64,000 nucleotides of DNA from Azoarcus sp031555955 (GCA_031555955.1 JAVBTY010000028.1:1-64000), one strand, 5' to 3'; positions 17,215 to 25,301 are shown, counted from the stretch's first letter. Notes: generated by a model not told the origin, from the sequence alone. Made by a program: numbers and translations.

Positions 17215-18168
17215 CTACTCCTTCAATATTGGAAGCTTTTCGTCATGGTCAAGGTGTCGCCACTCAGCGGAACCGGCAGCCCGATAGAAATCAAACGTCC
17301 GCAGCCCTGGTGATACAGGTTCATGGCTTGTCGCCAATGCCCCACATGGCGCAATAGCAACGACATTCAGGTGAGAAGCCCTGAGCCCAAGATGAAACGG
17401 AACGCCGTGGTCCTTTCGCGCATGCTCCATACCTGCAATCAGGACTGCCGGACGTTCCGCCTGGGAAAGCCTGAGCGCCATGTAAGCATCCCGTGTCATC
17501 TGGGCCTGGATCAGACCGGCTTGCCCGGGTGAATCTGGTTCCTGCCGGTGCGCATCGGCTATCGTCCGAGTCAAGCGACCTGATAGTTCGCTAATTTCGC
17601 CTTCCTTTAGGTTTTCAAACAGGCGAATACGTAATTGTTTAGGGATTGCAAGCAAACCAAATCGCCTTACGTTGCGCATCAACTCTGGTGAAGGATCAGC
17701 ATGCCTGACAGGCAGCCCGTACTGATCGGATAGCTGAAATATTGGGGCATAAGCCTCCCAGACAGGCCAGCCGCGTTTTTCCCATGCCAGAATTCTTCCT
17801 CTGGCTGCGTCTTTGATGATCGATGAGCCATTCAGATTATCTGCCCACGTTCGCAAAAAATCTTCATGGGCAACTTCCTCCTGATCGGTCAGCATCTCAA
17901 AATAGAGAACCGGCGCTCGCCCTCCATTGATCAGATTTCTGATGATGTCAGCCTGCATCCAATGGCAGGAATGATCATCATGTATTTCCCCGAGAATCAC
18001 TACGTCAGCACTTTCAAGACGAGCCATAAACCCTGCTTCGCTTATCGCTTCGCCTGGCAAAGGGTCTTCACGAATACGCCCACTATCTGCCGTTGCTGGT
18101 ATTGAAAGGAAAATGGCAAACAGCATTAAAAACCGGCTGATCGCTCTAAAATTTATTGTTTTCAACAA
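17215..18168 (-). CDS. ChaN-like haem-binding/TIKI-fold exported protein
   Basis: This 317-aa protein has a signal peptide (to about residue 27). VVILGEIHDDHSCHWMQADI matches the opening GExHDxxxHH motif of the ChaN/EreA-like superfamily, and LIAGMEHARKDHGVPFHL matches its C-terminal GxxHxxxxxGVP motif. The family binds haem or acts as a metal hydrolase, and which applies here is open. The start is TTG 18168 with GGAGG 9 bases ahead, inside the end of the C39 gene. It has 2-4-base spacing to both neighbours in the island operon. Confidence 0.85.
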   Translation of the reverse strand: MLKTINFRAISRFLMLFAIFLSIPATADSGRIREDPLPGEAISEAGFMARLESADVVILGEIHDDHSCHWMQADIIRNLINGGRAPVLYFEMLTDQEEVAHEDFLRTWADNLNGSSIIKDAARGRILAWEKRGWPVWEAYAPIFQLSDQYGLPVRHADPSPELMRNVRRFGLLAIPKQLRIRLFENLKEGEISELSGRLTRTIADAHRQEPDSPGQAGLIQAQMTRDAYMALRLSQAERPAVLIAGMEHARKDHGVPFHLGLRASHLNVVAIAPCGALATSHEPVSPGLRTFDFYRAAGSAEWRHLDHDEKLPILKE

Positions 18169-18170
18169 TG

Positions 18171-18815
18171 TTAATAGCCTCCAGTATGCGGCAATACCAT
18201 CCCCGCACCTTCATCCAGGGGGGCCATAAAAACATCGTTAAGCGATACCTCTGTCCCGGAGCGTGGCAACAGAACGAGCGCACGACCCGGTGTTTCAGGG
18301 TTATCCCGGGTTCGCCAGAACTGCTCGAAACGTTCGCGACGCATCCGGGTGTTTCCCCACGCCGGATCAGCAAGCCATACGCCATTTCGATCAATGGCGC
18401 GCAATACGGAAAAATGTCCGTCATCCCAATAATCGAGATAGACGATCACCGGCCGACGAAAACGCATCAGTGTTTCATAATCAAGCGCAAGGCCAACCGG
18501 TTTGAACCCGTACTCTTCCGCCACTCGCGCAAGGTCTGCCATGGAAAACGCCCCTTTCAGCCCAATTCTATCGACAATTTCGAGCTCATCGGTGGCAACG
18601 CCATAATAGTGCGTCAATACGCTAACCAGGGATGCTGCGCCGCAGGAGTAATCGAATTGCTGTTTCGCCATACCGGCGTCCCGACGCTCTACCCAGGACT
18701 GTACCGGCATTGAATCGACAAATCGCTCAAAGGTATTGATTTCAGCTCCTGAAGACAGGGCACTCCATCCTGCAAAAATAAAAACTGTCGCGAAATATAT
18801 ATTTTTTGGATGCAT
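18171..18815 (-). CDS. Stand-alone periplasmic C39 family peptidase
   Basis: A 214-aa papain-like peptidase of family C39, which normally removes double-glycine leaders from bacteriocins. The catalytic Cys is in FDYSCGAASL (C58), His in DDGHFSVLRA (H134) and Asp in VWLADPAWG (D150). Unlike the common form, it is not fused to an ABC transporter and has its own Sec signal (residues 1-24), so it should act in the periplasm. The likely substrate is the Gly/Ala-rich exported peptide encoded two genes upstream. Function in this context is inferred. Confidence 0.88.
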   Translation of the reverse strand: MHPKNIYFATVFIFAGWSALSSGAEINTFERFVDSMPVQSWVERRDAGMAKQQFDYSCGAASLVSVLTHYYGVATDELEIVDRIGLKGAFSMADLARVAEEYGFKPVGLALDYETLMRFRRPVIVYLDYWDDGHFSVLRAIDRNGVWLADPAWGNTRMRRERFEQFWRTRDNPETPGRALVLLPRSGTEVSLNDVFMAPLDEGAGMVLPHTGGY

Positions 18816-18908
18816 TTTCAGCCTAAAAATCAGCTCATTCCAGAATCCATCAGGGCATCTGAAAAAATATCCATAAATATCTAAACAGAAGAAATGGGCG
18901 ATCCTAAA

Positions 18909-19232
18909 TCACACGAATGTAGTTTTCATAACAATAAGCAGAAATGTGGTAATCCAATAGTTTGCAACACCCGTACCCTGAAGACCCTGCCTCCTGCACA
19001 ACCTCTCAATCAGCTCAGAGGCAAGAAATAAGAGCAGCAGCGACCACACAGGGAACAGGCAAAACGCATCCCAGGCAGTTCCGTACCACCAAGCCCGGAT
19101 GATTGCTGCCAAGGCGAAAGCTAGCGGAAGGAGCCAGGTGTTTTGGGCTACCCCCCGCTGTAGTACCACCCCGAACAGCAGGATCAGCCCAAGTCCAGCA
19201 ATACAGGGGGTCTCTATTTCGAAGAATGGCAT
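18909..19232 (-). CDS. Small membrane protein, 107 aa, behind the Gly-rich peptide
   Basis: Starting at ATG 19232 (MPFFEIETPCIAGLG), this protein has three or four hydrophobic segments: IAGLGLILLFGVVL, LLPLAFALAAIIRAWWYG, FPVWSLLLLFLASE and WITTFLLIVMK. The start overlaps the end of the preceding gene by 19 bases, which implies coupling. The frame is open further upstream but there only shadows the peptide gene. It has no recognisable family. By position it could be an immunity or assembly protein for the peptide. Its function is unknown. Confidence 0.65.
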   Translation of the reverse strand: MPFFEIETPCIAGLGLILLFGVVLQRGVAQNTWLLPLAFALAAIIRAWWYGTAWDAFCLFPVWSLLLLFLASELIERLCRRQGLQGTGVANYWITTFLLIVMKTTFV

Positions 19233-19711
19233 CCACTGCAACTCATCATGGACATACTTCCCGCCATACCGCCTATTGCGGTGCTGCCGACAAGACCAAC
19301 ACCTGAAAGTGTCGCCAAAATCGCCGCTCCGGTACCCCATGCTGCCGCGACACCGTTTGAGGCCGCATTTTGCCAATTCACTGAATTTCCATTCTTTATG
19401 TCGTTCAACACAGAACCTCCCGTGCCAATTACACCAGCCGCCACCACGGCAGCACCAGCCACAACAGCAGGTGCTGCCTTACCCTCCGTTTCCAACATCT
19501 CTTTCTGACTCAGATACGAGAGCCCGGCATGATCGCCATGGTTTCGATGAGCATCTCCCATCAAGAACGCCATCTCATCCCGCGTCAGTGATTGGGCAGT
19601 CACCGATGAATGCGCTGCCTCCAGCTGCATCGGCATTACCGGCTGGGAAACTCCCAGCATCAAGATGGAAAGCAGCGCCGGAAATATGCGAATCTTTGGG
19701 CTGGTATTCAT
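19214..19711 (-). CDS. Exported Gly/Ala-rich peptide precursor with bacteriocin-leader-like motif
   Basis: 165 aa from ATG 19711, chosen because AAGGAGG lies 5 bases upstream; a second ATG at 19729 would put that sequence inside the gene. Residues 1-32 are a signal peptide. SLTRDEMAFLMGD then a His-rich patch follow, then SYLSQKEMLETEGK, which resembles the LSxxEMxxTxG leader of double-glycine peptides. The remaining 95 residues are Gly/Ala/Val-rich with GxxxG-like spacing, as in pore-forming class II bacteriocins, ending CSGCHSSK. With a C39 peptidase in the same operon it is a good substrate candidate. It could instead be a fibre or pilin subunit. Confidence 0.72.
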   Translation of the reverse strand: MNTSPKIRIFPALLSILMLGVSQPVMPMQLEAAHSSVTAQSLTRDEMAFLMGDAHRNHGDHAGLSYLSQKEMLETEGKAAPAVVAGAAVVAAGVIGTGGSVLNDIKNGNSVNWQNAASNGVAAAWGTGAAILATLSGVGLVGSTAIGGMAGSMSMMSCSGCHSSK

Positions 19712-19760
19712 GCGAACCTCCTTGTTCAAGCGTTATGGAACCAGATAATTTCTGAAGTCC

Positions 19761-20759
19761 TCACGGACGCCAGGTAAAATCAGCCAATATCCGGGCGGTA
19801 TCACTCCCTGCCACTCCGGCCTGAGCGCCAATATTCATTACGAGCGCAGATGACAGCCGCTGGGTATAACCGAGCGTAAAGGACGTATTGCTCCCCCATT
19901 CACTGCTTGCGTTGCCAGTTCTGTCACCGGTGCTGAAGCTTTGGGCAAGCCCCGCGCGAAGAGTGATTTCCGGGTTTATCGCGATTCCGAACGATGCCGC
20001 AAAACCCAGTACGTCGCCTGGGTCATGGTTTTTCCCCTCATCCTGGCGCATCCCCAGATAACTGTAAGTTCCTGTCAATGAGAGGATGACGGGATCAAAG
20101 GCCCAGTGACTGGAAAGGCCGACAGTGGCTGCCTTGCCGTGAAGAGCCCCTCCACCATTGTTTTCAGCAAGCGCGATCTCTGCGAAAGCCAGAACAAATG
20201 GATGGTCAAACGGCGAGGATATCTGGTAGTCGACCCCTGCCGTGACACTGCGCCAGCCAGAGTCGTATTCTGTCCGGGCCGTGCTGTTATCGCGCACAAC
20301 GCTACGGCCCGCGTCAGCCTTGAAACCGACATTCACATTTAATCCGTCGCCCAGCGCATAGCGCATGCCCAGCCATGTAAACACTGAGTCGCGCCGCCGG
20401 TTATCAAGCGTTACATCAGGGAGCAGAAGTGAATAGCCGTACGAAAGAGGTATGGCGACAATTGAAACGCTGACGTTCTTTGAGTCGGCTACGGCGTAGC
20501 CGACTCCTGCATTCAGGGTATAGCGCCCCTTCTTTGGGGCGAAATCCTCGATCCTGAACGGCGAATCCGATTCCCGTCGCTCGTCCGCAAAGGCTTTCGA
20601 ATAGCCCAGTAATAAAAAACATGCCACCGAAACGGTCAGGTAGTTTTTTGTGATGACGAAAAGACGCTGCCCTGGCCCAGAGCGGCAGGGTGCGAAGCGG
20701 GGTACGGGGTACGGGGTACGGGGTACGGGGTACGGGGTACGGGAATCGTGCAGTTGCAT
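19761..20759 (-). CDS. Outer-membrane beta-barrel protein, first gene of the island
   Basis: A 332-aa protein whose hydrophobic signal (NYLTVSVACFLLLGYSKAFA) begins only about 36 residues in. Alternating amphipathic strands follow (RYTLNAGVGYAVAD, LSYGYSLLLPDVT, TSFTLGYTQRLSS) and an aromatic end ARILADFTWRP, typical of a 10-12-strand barrel or 'transporter' family. The only start is ATG 20759, so residues 7-21 are two copies of TPYPVPR encoded by six CCGTACC units. Gain or loss of a unit would shift frame. The Shine-Dalgarno is weak. Function in the island is unknown; export or anchoring of the peptide is possible. Confidence 0.75.
   Translation of the reverse strand: MQLHDSRTPYPVPRTPYPVPRFAPCRSGPGQRLFVITKNYLTVSVACFLLLGYSKAFADERRESDSPFRIEDFAPKKGRYTLNAGVGYAVADSKNVSVSIVAIPLSYGYSLLLPDVTLDNRRRDSVFTWLGMRYALGDGLNVNVGFKADAGRSVVRDNSTARTEYDSGWRSVTAGVDYQISSPFDHPFVLAFAEIALAENNGGGALHGKAATVGLSSHWAFDPVILSLTGTYSYLGMRQDEGKNHDPGDVLGFAASFGIAINPEITLRAGLAQSFSTGDRTGNASSEWGSNTSFTLGYTQRLSSALVMNIGAQAGVAGSDTARILADFTWRP
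20701..20742. repeat. Six perfect GGTACGG heptanucleotide repeats
   Basis: GGTACGG is repeated six times without a mismatch in the 5' coding part of the beta-barrel gene. The unit is not a multiple of three, so slippage would switch the downstream frame. Confidence 0.95.
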
Positions 20760-20862
20760 CAGTCAGCCAACCGGTTTTGAACGGTTGCCCTCACCGGATT
20801 TGGTGATGGCGCTGGCTAGCTGGCAATATCTAGGCTGACTGGCTTGCCCGGCGATTCTACCC

Positions 20863-20875
20863 AAAACATGACGGA
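20863..20875. repeat. Right copy of the 13-bp direct repeat bounding the island
   Basis: AAAACATGACGGA, identical to 16287-16299. It lies about 60 bases before the degenerate glnA fragment. Between 20760 and 20862 I see no gene, only the probable promoter side of the barrel gene. Confidence 0.55.
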
Positions 20876-20937
20876 ATACAAAAATTTTTATTTACCCCAT
20901 GAAATAACAACCTCCATGAAAACCATTACGTCATATA

Positions 20938-21228
20938 TCGGCGGCGGCATCAGCCGTGCCCGTACGCTCAACAGCAACGCCACGCCCACCGCCCCAGCTT
21001 CTGCACGCGTTTGAGGTCGCACCGCGAAGCGCTCACCGGGCAGGCCCGTTTGTGCAGCCGCCTGGCCCCGATCCACATCCCCTGCATTACCTGCCGGAAA
21101 GCGGCCACGCCAAGGCGTATTTCCTGAGCCCGTCAGGTAATCCGTATCCGGCTCTAAAAGGCGGAGGAAGCGGGCCACTGCGCATCACCACGTATCCGGT
21201 GATGTCCGGCATGCGCTACAGTCTGTAA
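20938..21228 (+). pseudogene. Degenerate copy of the glnA 3' third
   Basis: The segment YIGGGISRARTLNSN matches YIGGIIKHARALNAI of glnA. ATCCACATCCCCTGC and the following bases match glnA codons for IRIPY. A segment ending GNPYP matches ANPYL. The last bases LRITTYPVMSGMRYSL-stop match MRITTHPVEFDMYYSL-stop. The homology is continuous at DNA level with frameshifts and a deletion of about 90 codons between ANPYL and MRITT, so no function is possible. It lies directly between the island and the DUF4124-ntrBC genes that normally follow glnA. Confidence 0.82.
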
Positions 21229-21365
21229 ACAGGTGCACGGCCAGTGCCATTGGGGATAGACGTTGCCCATCCTTTGCATATGAGGTTTAATTCACCGGCA
21301 TTACGCATCCAGACGCTGCTCCTGCCCTCCCATGGAGACACGGGGGACTCTCCCCAGACCAAACC

Positions 21366-21845
21366 ATGAAACTATCTCACTTCCTCCCGTTTCTGCTCAT
21401 GCTCGGCGGCACGCCCTTGGCCCAGGCAGAAGTATTCAAATGCACAGACGCCGACGGCCGGACCGTCTATACCAACGATCGCGCCCTTTCCCGCGGCTGC
21501 AAGGTGCTCGACCAGAGCCACGGCGTTTCCACCGTTCCGGCTGTGGTTCCACGCTCCACCACGGGGGCGCAGGGCGCAGGCCAGCCCGGCTTCCCGCAGG
21601 TTACGCCCGACGCCCAGCGCGCCCGCGACGACAGCCGCCGCCAGGTACTGGAGTCCGAACTGTCTACGGAAGAGCAATCGCTGGCTGAAGCGCAGAAGGC
21701 GCTGACCGACCAGGAGGCGGTCCGCATGGGCGACGAGCGCAATTACCAGCGCGTGCTCGACCGCCTGCAGCCGTTCAAGGACAAGGTTGAACTGCATCAG
21801 CGCAACATCGAGGCGCTGAAGCGGGAACTGTCCGGCCTGCGCTGA
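21366..21845 (+). CDS. DUF4124 periplasmic protein
   Basis: This 159-aa exported protein has a signal peptide (to AQA, residue 21). The DUF4124 motif EVFKCTDADGRTVYTNDR follows, and a helical, probably coiled-coil tail (SELSTEEQSLAEAQKAL, RQ/EK-rich). Genes of this family commonly sit between glnA and ntrB in Betaproteobacteria, as here apart from the island. It is 48 bases ahead of ntrB. Its role is unknown, possibly cell-envelope. Confidence 0.88.
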   Translation: MKLSHFLPFLLMLGGTPLAQAEVFKCTDADGRTVYTNDRALSRGCKVLDQSHGVSTVPAVVPRSTTGAQGAGQPGFPQVTPDAQRARDDSRRQVLESELSTEEQSLAEAQKALTDQEAVRMGDERNYQRVLDRLQPFKDKVELHQRNIEALKRELSGLR

Positions 21846-21893
21846 AAGGTCGGCACGCCTCCCGCGGGGCGGCACAGGCAACCGGCGCCTCTC

Positions 21894-23006
21894 ATGCCTC
21901 CCGGTCCGCCCCCTTGCGCACCCGGCCCCTTTGCGGGGCTGGAGCTGCTTTCTTCCGCGATTGTGCTGGCGGACGAGGCGCTGTGCATCCGCTACCTCAA
22001 CCCCGCTGCGGAAAATCTTTTTTCCATCAGCCAGCGCAGGCTCACCGGCGCGCCGCTGGCGCGCCTGCTGGGAATGCCGCCCGGGCTCGCTGCCGCACTG
22101 GATGATGCGCTCCATTCCAGCTGGAGCTACACCGGGCAGAATCTCAGAATTACCCGCCACGACGCCGAAACGCTCAATCTCGACTGCACCATAAGCCCCA
22201 TCGACACCGTCGGCGCGCGGCTGCTGCTCGAATTCCGTCCTATCGATGCGCAACTGCGCGTCGCCCGTGAAGAACAGCTGCTGCAACAGCAGCAGGCGAG
22301 CCATGAACTGATCCGCAACCTCGCACACGAAATCCGGAACCCGCTCGGCGGCATACGCGGCTCGGCGCAACTGCTTGAGCGCGAACTGAAGGATCCGCAG
22401 CTGCGCGAATACACCGGTGTCATCATCGCAGAGGCGGACCGGCTGCAGGATCTGATGACCCGCCTGCTCACCGCGCACTGCGCAATGCACCTGGCGCGGA
22501 TCAACATTCACGATGTGCTCGAACGGGTGCTCCACCTGATCCTCGCCGAATTTCCTGCTCTCACCCTCCACCGCGATTACGACACCAGCCTGCCGGAACT
22601 GACCGCCGACGGCGAACAGCTCATCCAGGCCGCCCTCAACGTGGTGCGCAACGCCGCCCAGGCGCTCGACGGGCACGGTGAAATCCGGCTGCGCACGCGC
22701 ATCGCCCGCCAGGTGACGCTGGCGAAACGGCGGCATAAGCTGGCGCTGGAACTGCAGATCATCGACAACGGGCCTGGCGTGCCGGAGGAAATTCTCGACA
22801 AAATCTTCTATCCGCTGGTTTCGGGGCGCGACGGCGGCAGCGGGCTGGGACTGTCGCTGGCGCAACGCTTCATTGAGCAGCACCAGGGCATGATCGAGGT
22901 CGACAGCCGCCCCGGGCGCACCTGCTTCACGATCCTGCTACCCGTTACGCAGCGCTCCCTCTCCACCACGCCGCCCGGCGCACCAGAATGGCGCACACCC
23001 TCATGA
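21894..23006 (+). CDS. ntrB: Nitrogen regulation sensor histidine kinase NtrB
   Basis: The cytoplasmic two-component kinase/phosphatase that controls NtrC in response to PII. It has an N-terminal PAS domain (LELLSSAIVLADEALCIRYL, NPAAENLFSIS), a HisKA H-box LIRNLAHEIRNPLGGIRGSA with phosphorylated His near 145, and an HATPase_c domain with N box (LNVVRNAAQAL) and G boxes (IIDNGPGVP, GGSGLGLSLA). At 370 aa it is normal length. Its stop overlaps the ATG of ntrC (ATGA). Confidence 0.96.
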   Translation: MPPGPPPCAPGPFAGLELLSSAIVLADEALCIRYLNPAAENLFSISQRRLTGAPLARLLGMPPGLAAALDDALHSSWSYTGQNLRITRHDAETLNLDCTISPIDTVGARLLLEFRPIDAQLRVAREEQLLQQQQASHELIRNLAHEIRNPLGGIRGSAQLLERELKDPQLREYTGVIIAEADRLQDLMTRLLTAHCAMHLARINIHDVLERVLHLILAEFPALTLHRDYDTSLPELTADGEQLIQAALNVVRNAAQALDGHGEIRLRTRIARQVTLAKRRHKLALELQIIDNGPGVPEEILDKIFYPLVSGRDGGSGLGLSLAQRFIEQHQGMIEVDSRPGRTCFTILLPVTQRSLSTTPPGAPEWRTPS

Positions 23007-24436
23007 ACGCTGCCTGGATCATCGACGACGACCGCTCCATCCGCTGGGTGCTGGAAAAAGCGCTTGCCCGCGAAAACATCCCCCACCGCAGTTTCGCCTC
23101 AACCCGCGCCGCACTCGACGGGCTGGCCGAAGCAGCCGGACCACCGGGGGTACTGCTGTGCGACATCCGCATGCCTGGTGAAAGCGGGCTGACGCTGCTG
23201 CAACGGATCAGGGAAACGCACCCGCAACTGCCGGTCATCATCATGACCGCCTATTCCGATCTCGAAAGCGCCGTCGCCGCTTTCCAGGGCGGCGCGTTCG
23301 AATACCTGCCCAAACCGTTCGACGTCAACCAGGCCATCACGCTGGTGCGTCGCGCACTCGACCAGCACGCGGAACAGGAAAAATCCGGGGATACCTTCCC
23401 CGTCGCCCCAGAAATTATCGGCCAGGCCCCGGCCATGCAGGAAGTGTTCCGCGCCATCGGCCGGCTCTCGCAGTCACACGCCACAGTGCTCATCAACGGC
23501 GAGTCGGGCAGCGGCAAGGAACTCGTGGCGCACGCGCTGCATCGCCACAGCCCGCGACGCGATGCCCCCTTCATCGCCATCAACACCGCCGCCATCCCGC
23601 GCGAGCTGCTCGAATCCGAACTGTTCGGCCACGAACGCGGAGCCTTCACCGGCGCCGCCGCGCAACGCCACGGCCGCTTTGAACAGGCCGAAAGCGGCAC
23701 GCTGTTTCTCGATGAAATCGGCGACATGCCCGCCGAACTGCAGACACGTCTGCTGCGCGTGCTGTCGGACGGGCACTTTTACCGCGTCGGGGGTCACCAG
23801 CCAATCAAGGCCAACGTACGCATCATCGCCGCCACGCACCAGGATCTGGAGGAGCGCGTGCGTCTCGGCCTGTTCCGCGAAGACCTGTTCCACCGCCTCA
23901 ACGTCATCCGCCTGCGCCTGCCGCCGCTGCGCGAACGCCACGAAGACATTCCGCTGCTTGTGCGCCACTTTCTGCAACGCAGCGCACAGAAACTGAACGT
24001 CGACAGCAAGCGCCTTTCCGCAGGCGCGCTCGCGCACCTCCAGACGCACCCCTTCCCGGGCAACGTCCGCCAGCTCGAAAACCTGTGCCACTGGCTAACG
24101 GTGATGGCGCCAGGACAAACCGTCGACATCGCCGACCTGCCGCCTGAAATGCGTGGAGAATCTGTACGGGAGGCCACCGCAAACTGGACCGCCAGCCTCG
24201 CCCACGAAACAGACCGCCTCATCACCGCCGCGCCGGGCAAGGTCTTCGCCCGCCTCATGCATGAATTCGAAGCCACGCTGATCCGCCGCGCCCTTGCGGC
24301 CACGGGCGGCCGCCGCGCCGATGCCGCGCAACTGCTCGGCATCGGTCGCAACACGATCACGCGCAAAATGCATGAACTTGGCCTGGACGGTGAAACCCGG
24401 CCGGACACCGTCGCCACAGGCAACCACGAAGCCTGA
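23003..24436 (+). CDS. ntrC: Nitrogen regulation response regulator NtrC
   Basis: A sigma-54 enhancer-binding activator of nitrogen-assimilation genes. It has a receiver (WIIDDDRSIRWVLEKAL, LLCDIRMPGESG with the phospho-Asp, KPFD), an AAA+ domain with Walker A GESGSGKE, the sigma-54-contact ELFGHERGAFTGA, Walker B GTLFLDEIGDMP, and a C-terminal Fis-type HTH (ADAAQLLGIGRNTITRKMHEL). ATG 23003 overlaps the ntrB stop; an ATG 15 bases earlier is possible. The candidate NtrC site at 14649 upstream of glnA is a plausible target. Confidence 0.96.
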   Translation: MNAAWIIDDDRSIRWVLEKALARENIPHRSFASTRAALDGLAEAAGPPGVLLCDIRMPGESGLTLLQRIRETHPQLPVIIMTAYSDLESAVAAFQGGAFEYLPKPFDVNQAITLVRRALDQHAEQEKSGDTFPVAPEIIGQAPAMQEVFRAIGRLSQSHATVLINGESGSGKELVAHALHRHSPRRDAPFIAINTAAIPRELLESELFGHERGAFTGAAAQRHGRFEQAESGTLFLDEIGDMPAELQTRLLRVLSDGHFYRVGGHQPIKANVRIIAATHQDLEERVRLGLFREDLFHRLNVIRLRLPPLRERHEDIPLLVRHFLQRSAQKLNVDSKRLSAGALAHLQTHPFPGNVRQLENLCHWLTVMAPGQTVDIADLPPEMRGESVREATANWTASLAHETDRLITAAPGKVFARLMHEFEATLIRRALAATGGRRADAAQLLGIGRNTITRKMHELGLDGETRPDTVATGNHEA

Positions 24437-24509
24437 GATTCACACGCCCGCATAAAACATGCTGAATCCACGGGCGCCTTAAAAACCAAAACACAGGAAC
24501 CGGTTTCGA

Positions 24510-25301
24510 GTGATCAGACTGACAAAGCCGCTTGCGTATCTGGGTGCACTCCTGGTGACCTGCGCAATTGCAGATGCCGCAACGGCTCAATGCACAGAGG
24601 ACATCCATGCGATCGTCAGCCACGACATGGGGACCGGGAAACTCACCCCGGGAAGCGAGGAGGGAAACATCGTTGCGGAATCCTGCAAGACCTGGCCCTA
24701 CAAACCCGACCTTACGCTGGCGGCAATTGCCTACGATGCCGGTGTCGAATCCCAGAAAAGCCTCGTTGTCGCGGTCATCGACAGCAAGAAAAACCGCGTC
24801 GTCAGTAGCTATAGAACAGAAATTGCCGAGGATGCGCTCGTCGAAACCGGCAGTGGCAGCCTGCAACTCGATACGGCGCGGTATCAGCTCACGGATAACA
24901 TCCGCGCATTCGGCATACGCTTCATCAGTGCGGCAAGATGGCCCAGTTGTGGCGAGGCTCGCTGGGGTGACGAACTGACATTGTTCATCCCGGAAAAGAG
25001 TACCCTGAAGCCTGTATTGAGCCTGAACAGGTATGTCCAGAAATCGCTCCAGGGGTGCCTTGGCGTGCAGGACCCGACTGCCATCCGGCTGGATGCCGAC
25101 CTTACCCTGGCCATGGCCGCCACCAGAACCAACGGTTTTCGTGATTTACGGGTTACGGCGGCGATCACCGTAAACACGAATGGTGAAGCCGCGGACCATG
25201 TCGATACCGGCAGCAAGCATTACCTGCTCCGCTACGACGGCAAACACTATCGGGGAAACGGGCCTGCGCCGTGGTGGATTGATCTTGCCCTGATGCATTG
25301 A
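24510..25301 (+). CDS. Exported protein of unknown function, intact paralogue of the decayed gene at 4645
   Basis: A 263-aa protein starting at GTG 24510, with AGGAACC upstream. Residues 1-27 form a Sec signal ending ATAQ. It has paired cysteines (residues 29, 57, 144 and 178 approximately), PDLTLAAIAYDAGVESQKS, WPSCGEARWGDELTLF and LLRYDGKHYRGNG. The architecture suggests a secreted beta-rich domain. A broken relative with the same AAxAY and RYDGxxY motifs lies at 4645-5132. No function is recognised. It stands alone between ntrC and birA. Confidence 0.75.
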   Translation: MIRLTKPLAYLGALLVTCAIADAATAQCTEDIHAIVSHDMGTGKLTPGSEEGNIVAESCKTWPYKPDLTLAAIAYDAGVESQKSLVVAVIDSKKNRVVSSYRTEIAEDALVETGSGSLQLDTARYQLTDNIRAFGIRFISAARWPSCGEARWGDELTLFIPEKSTLKPVLSLNRYVQKSLQGCLGVQDPTAIRLDADLTLAMAATRTNGFRDLRVTAAITVNTNGEAADHVDTGSKHYLLRYDGKHYRGNGPAPWWIDLALMH

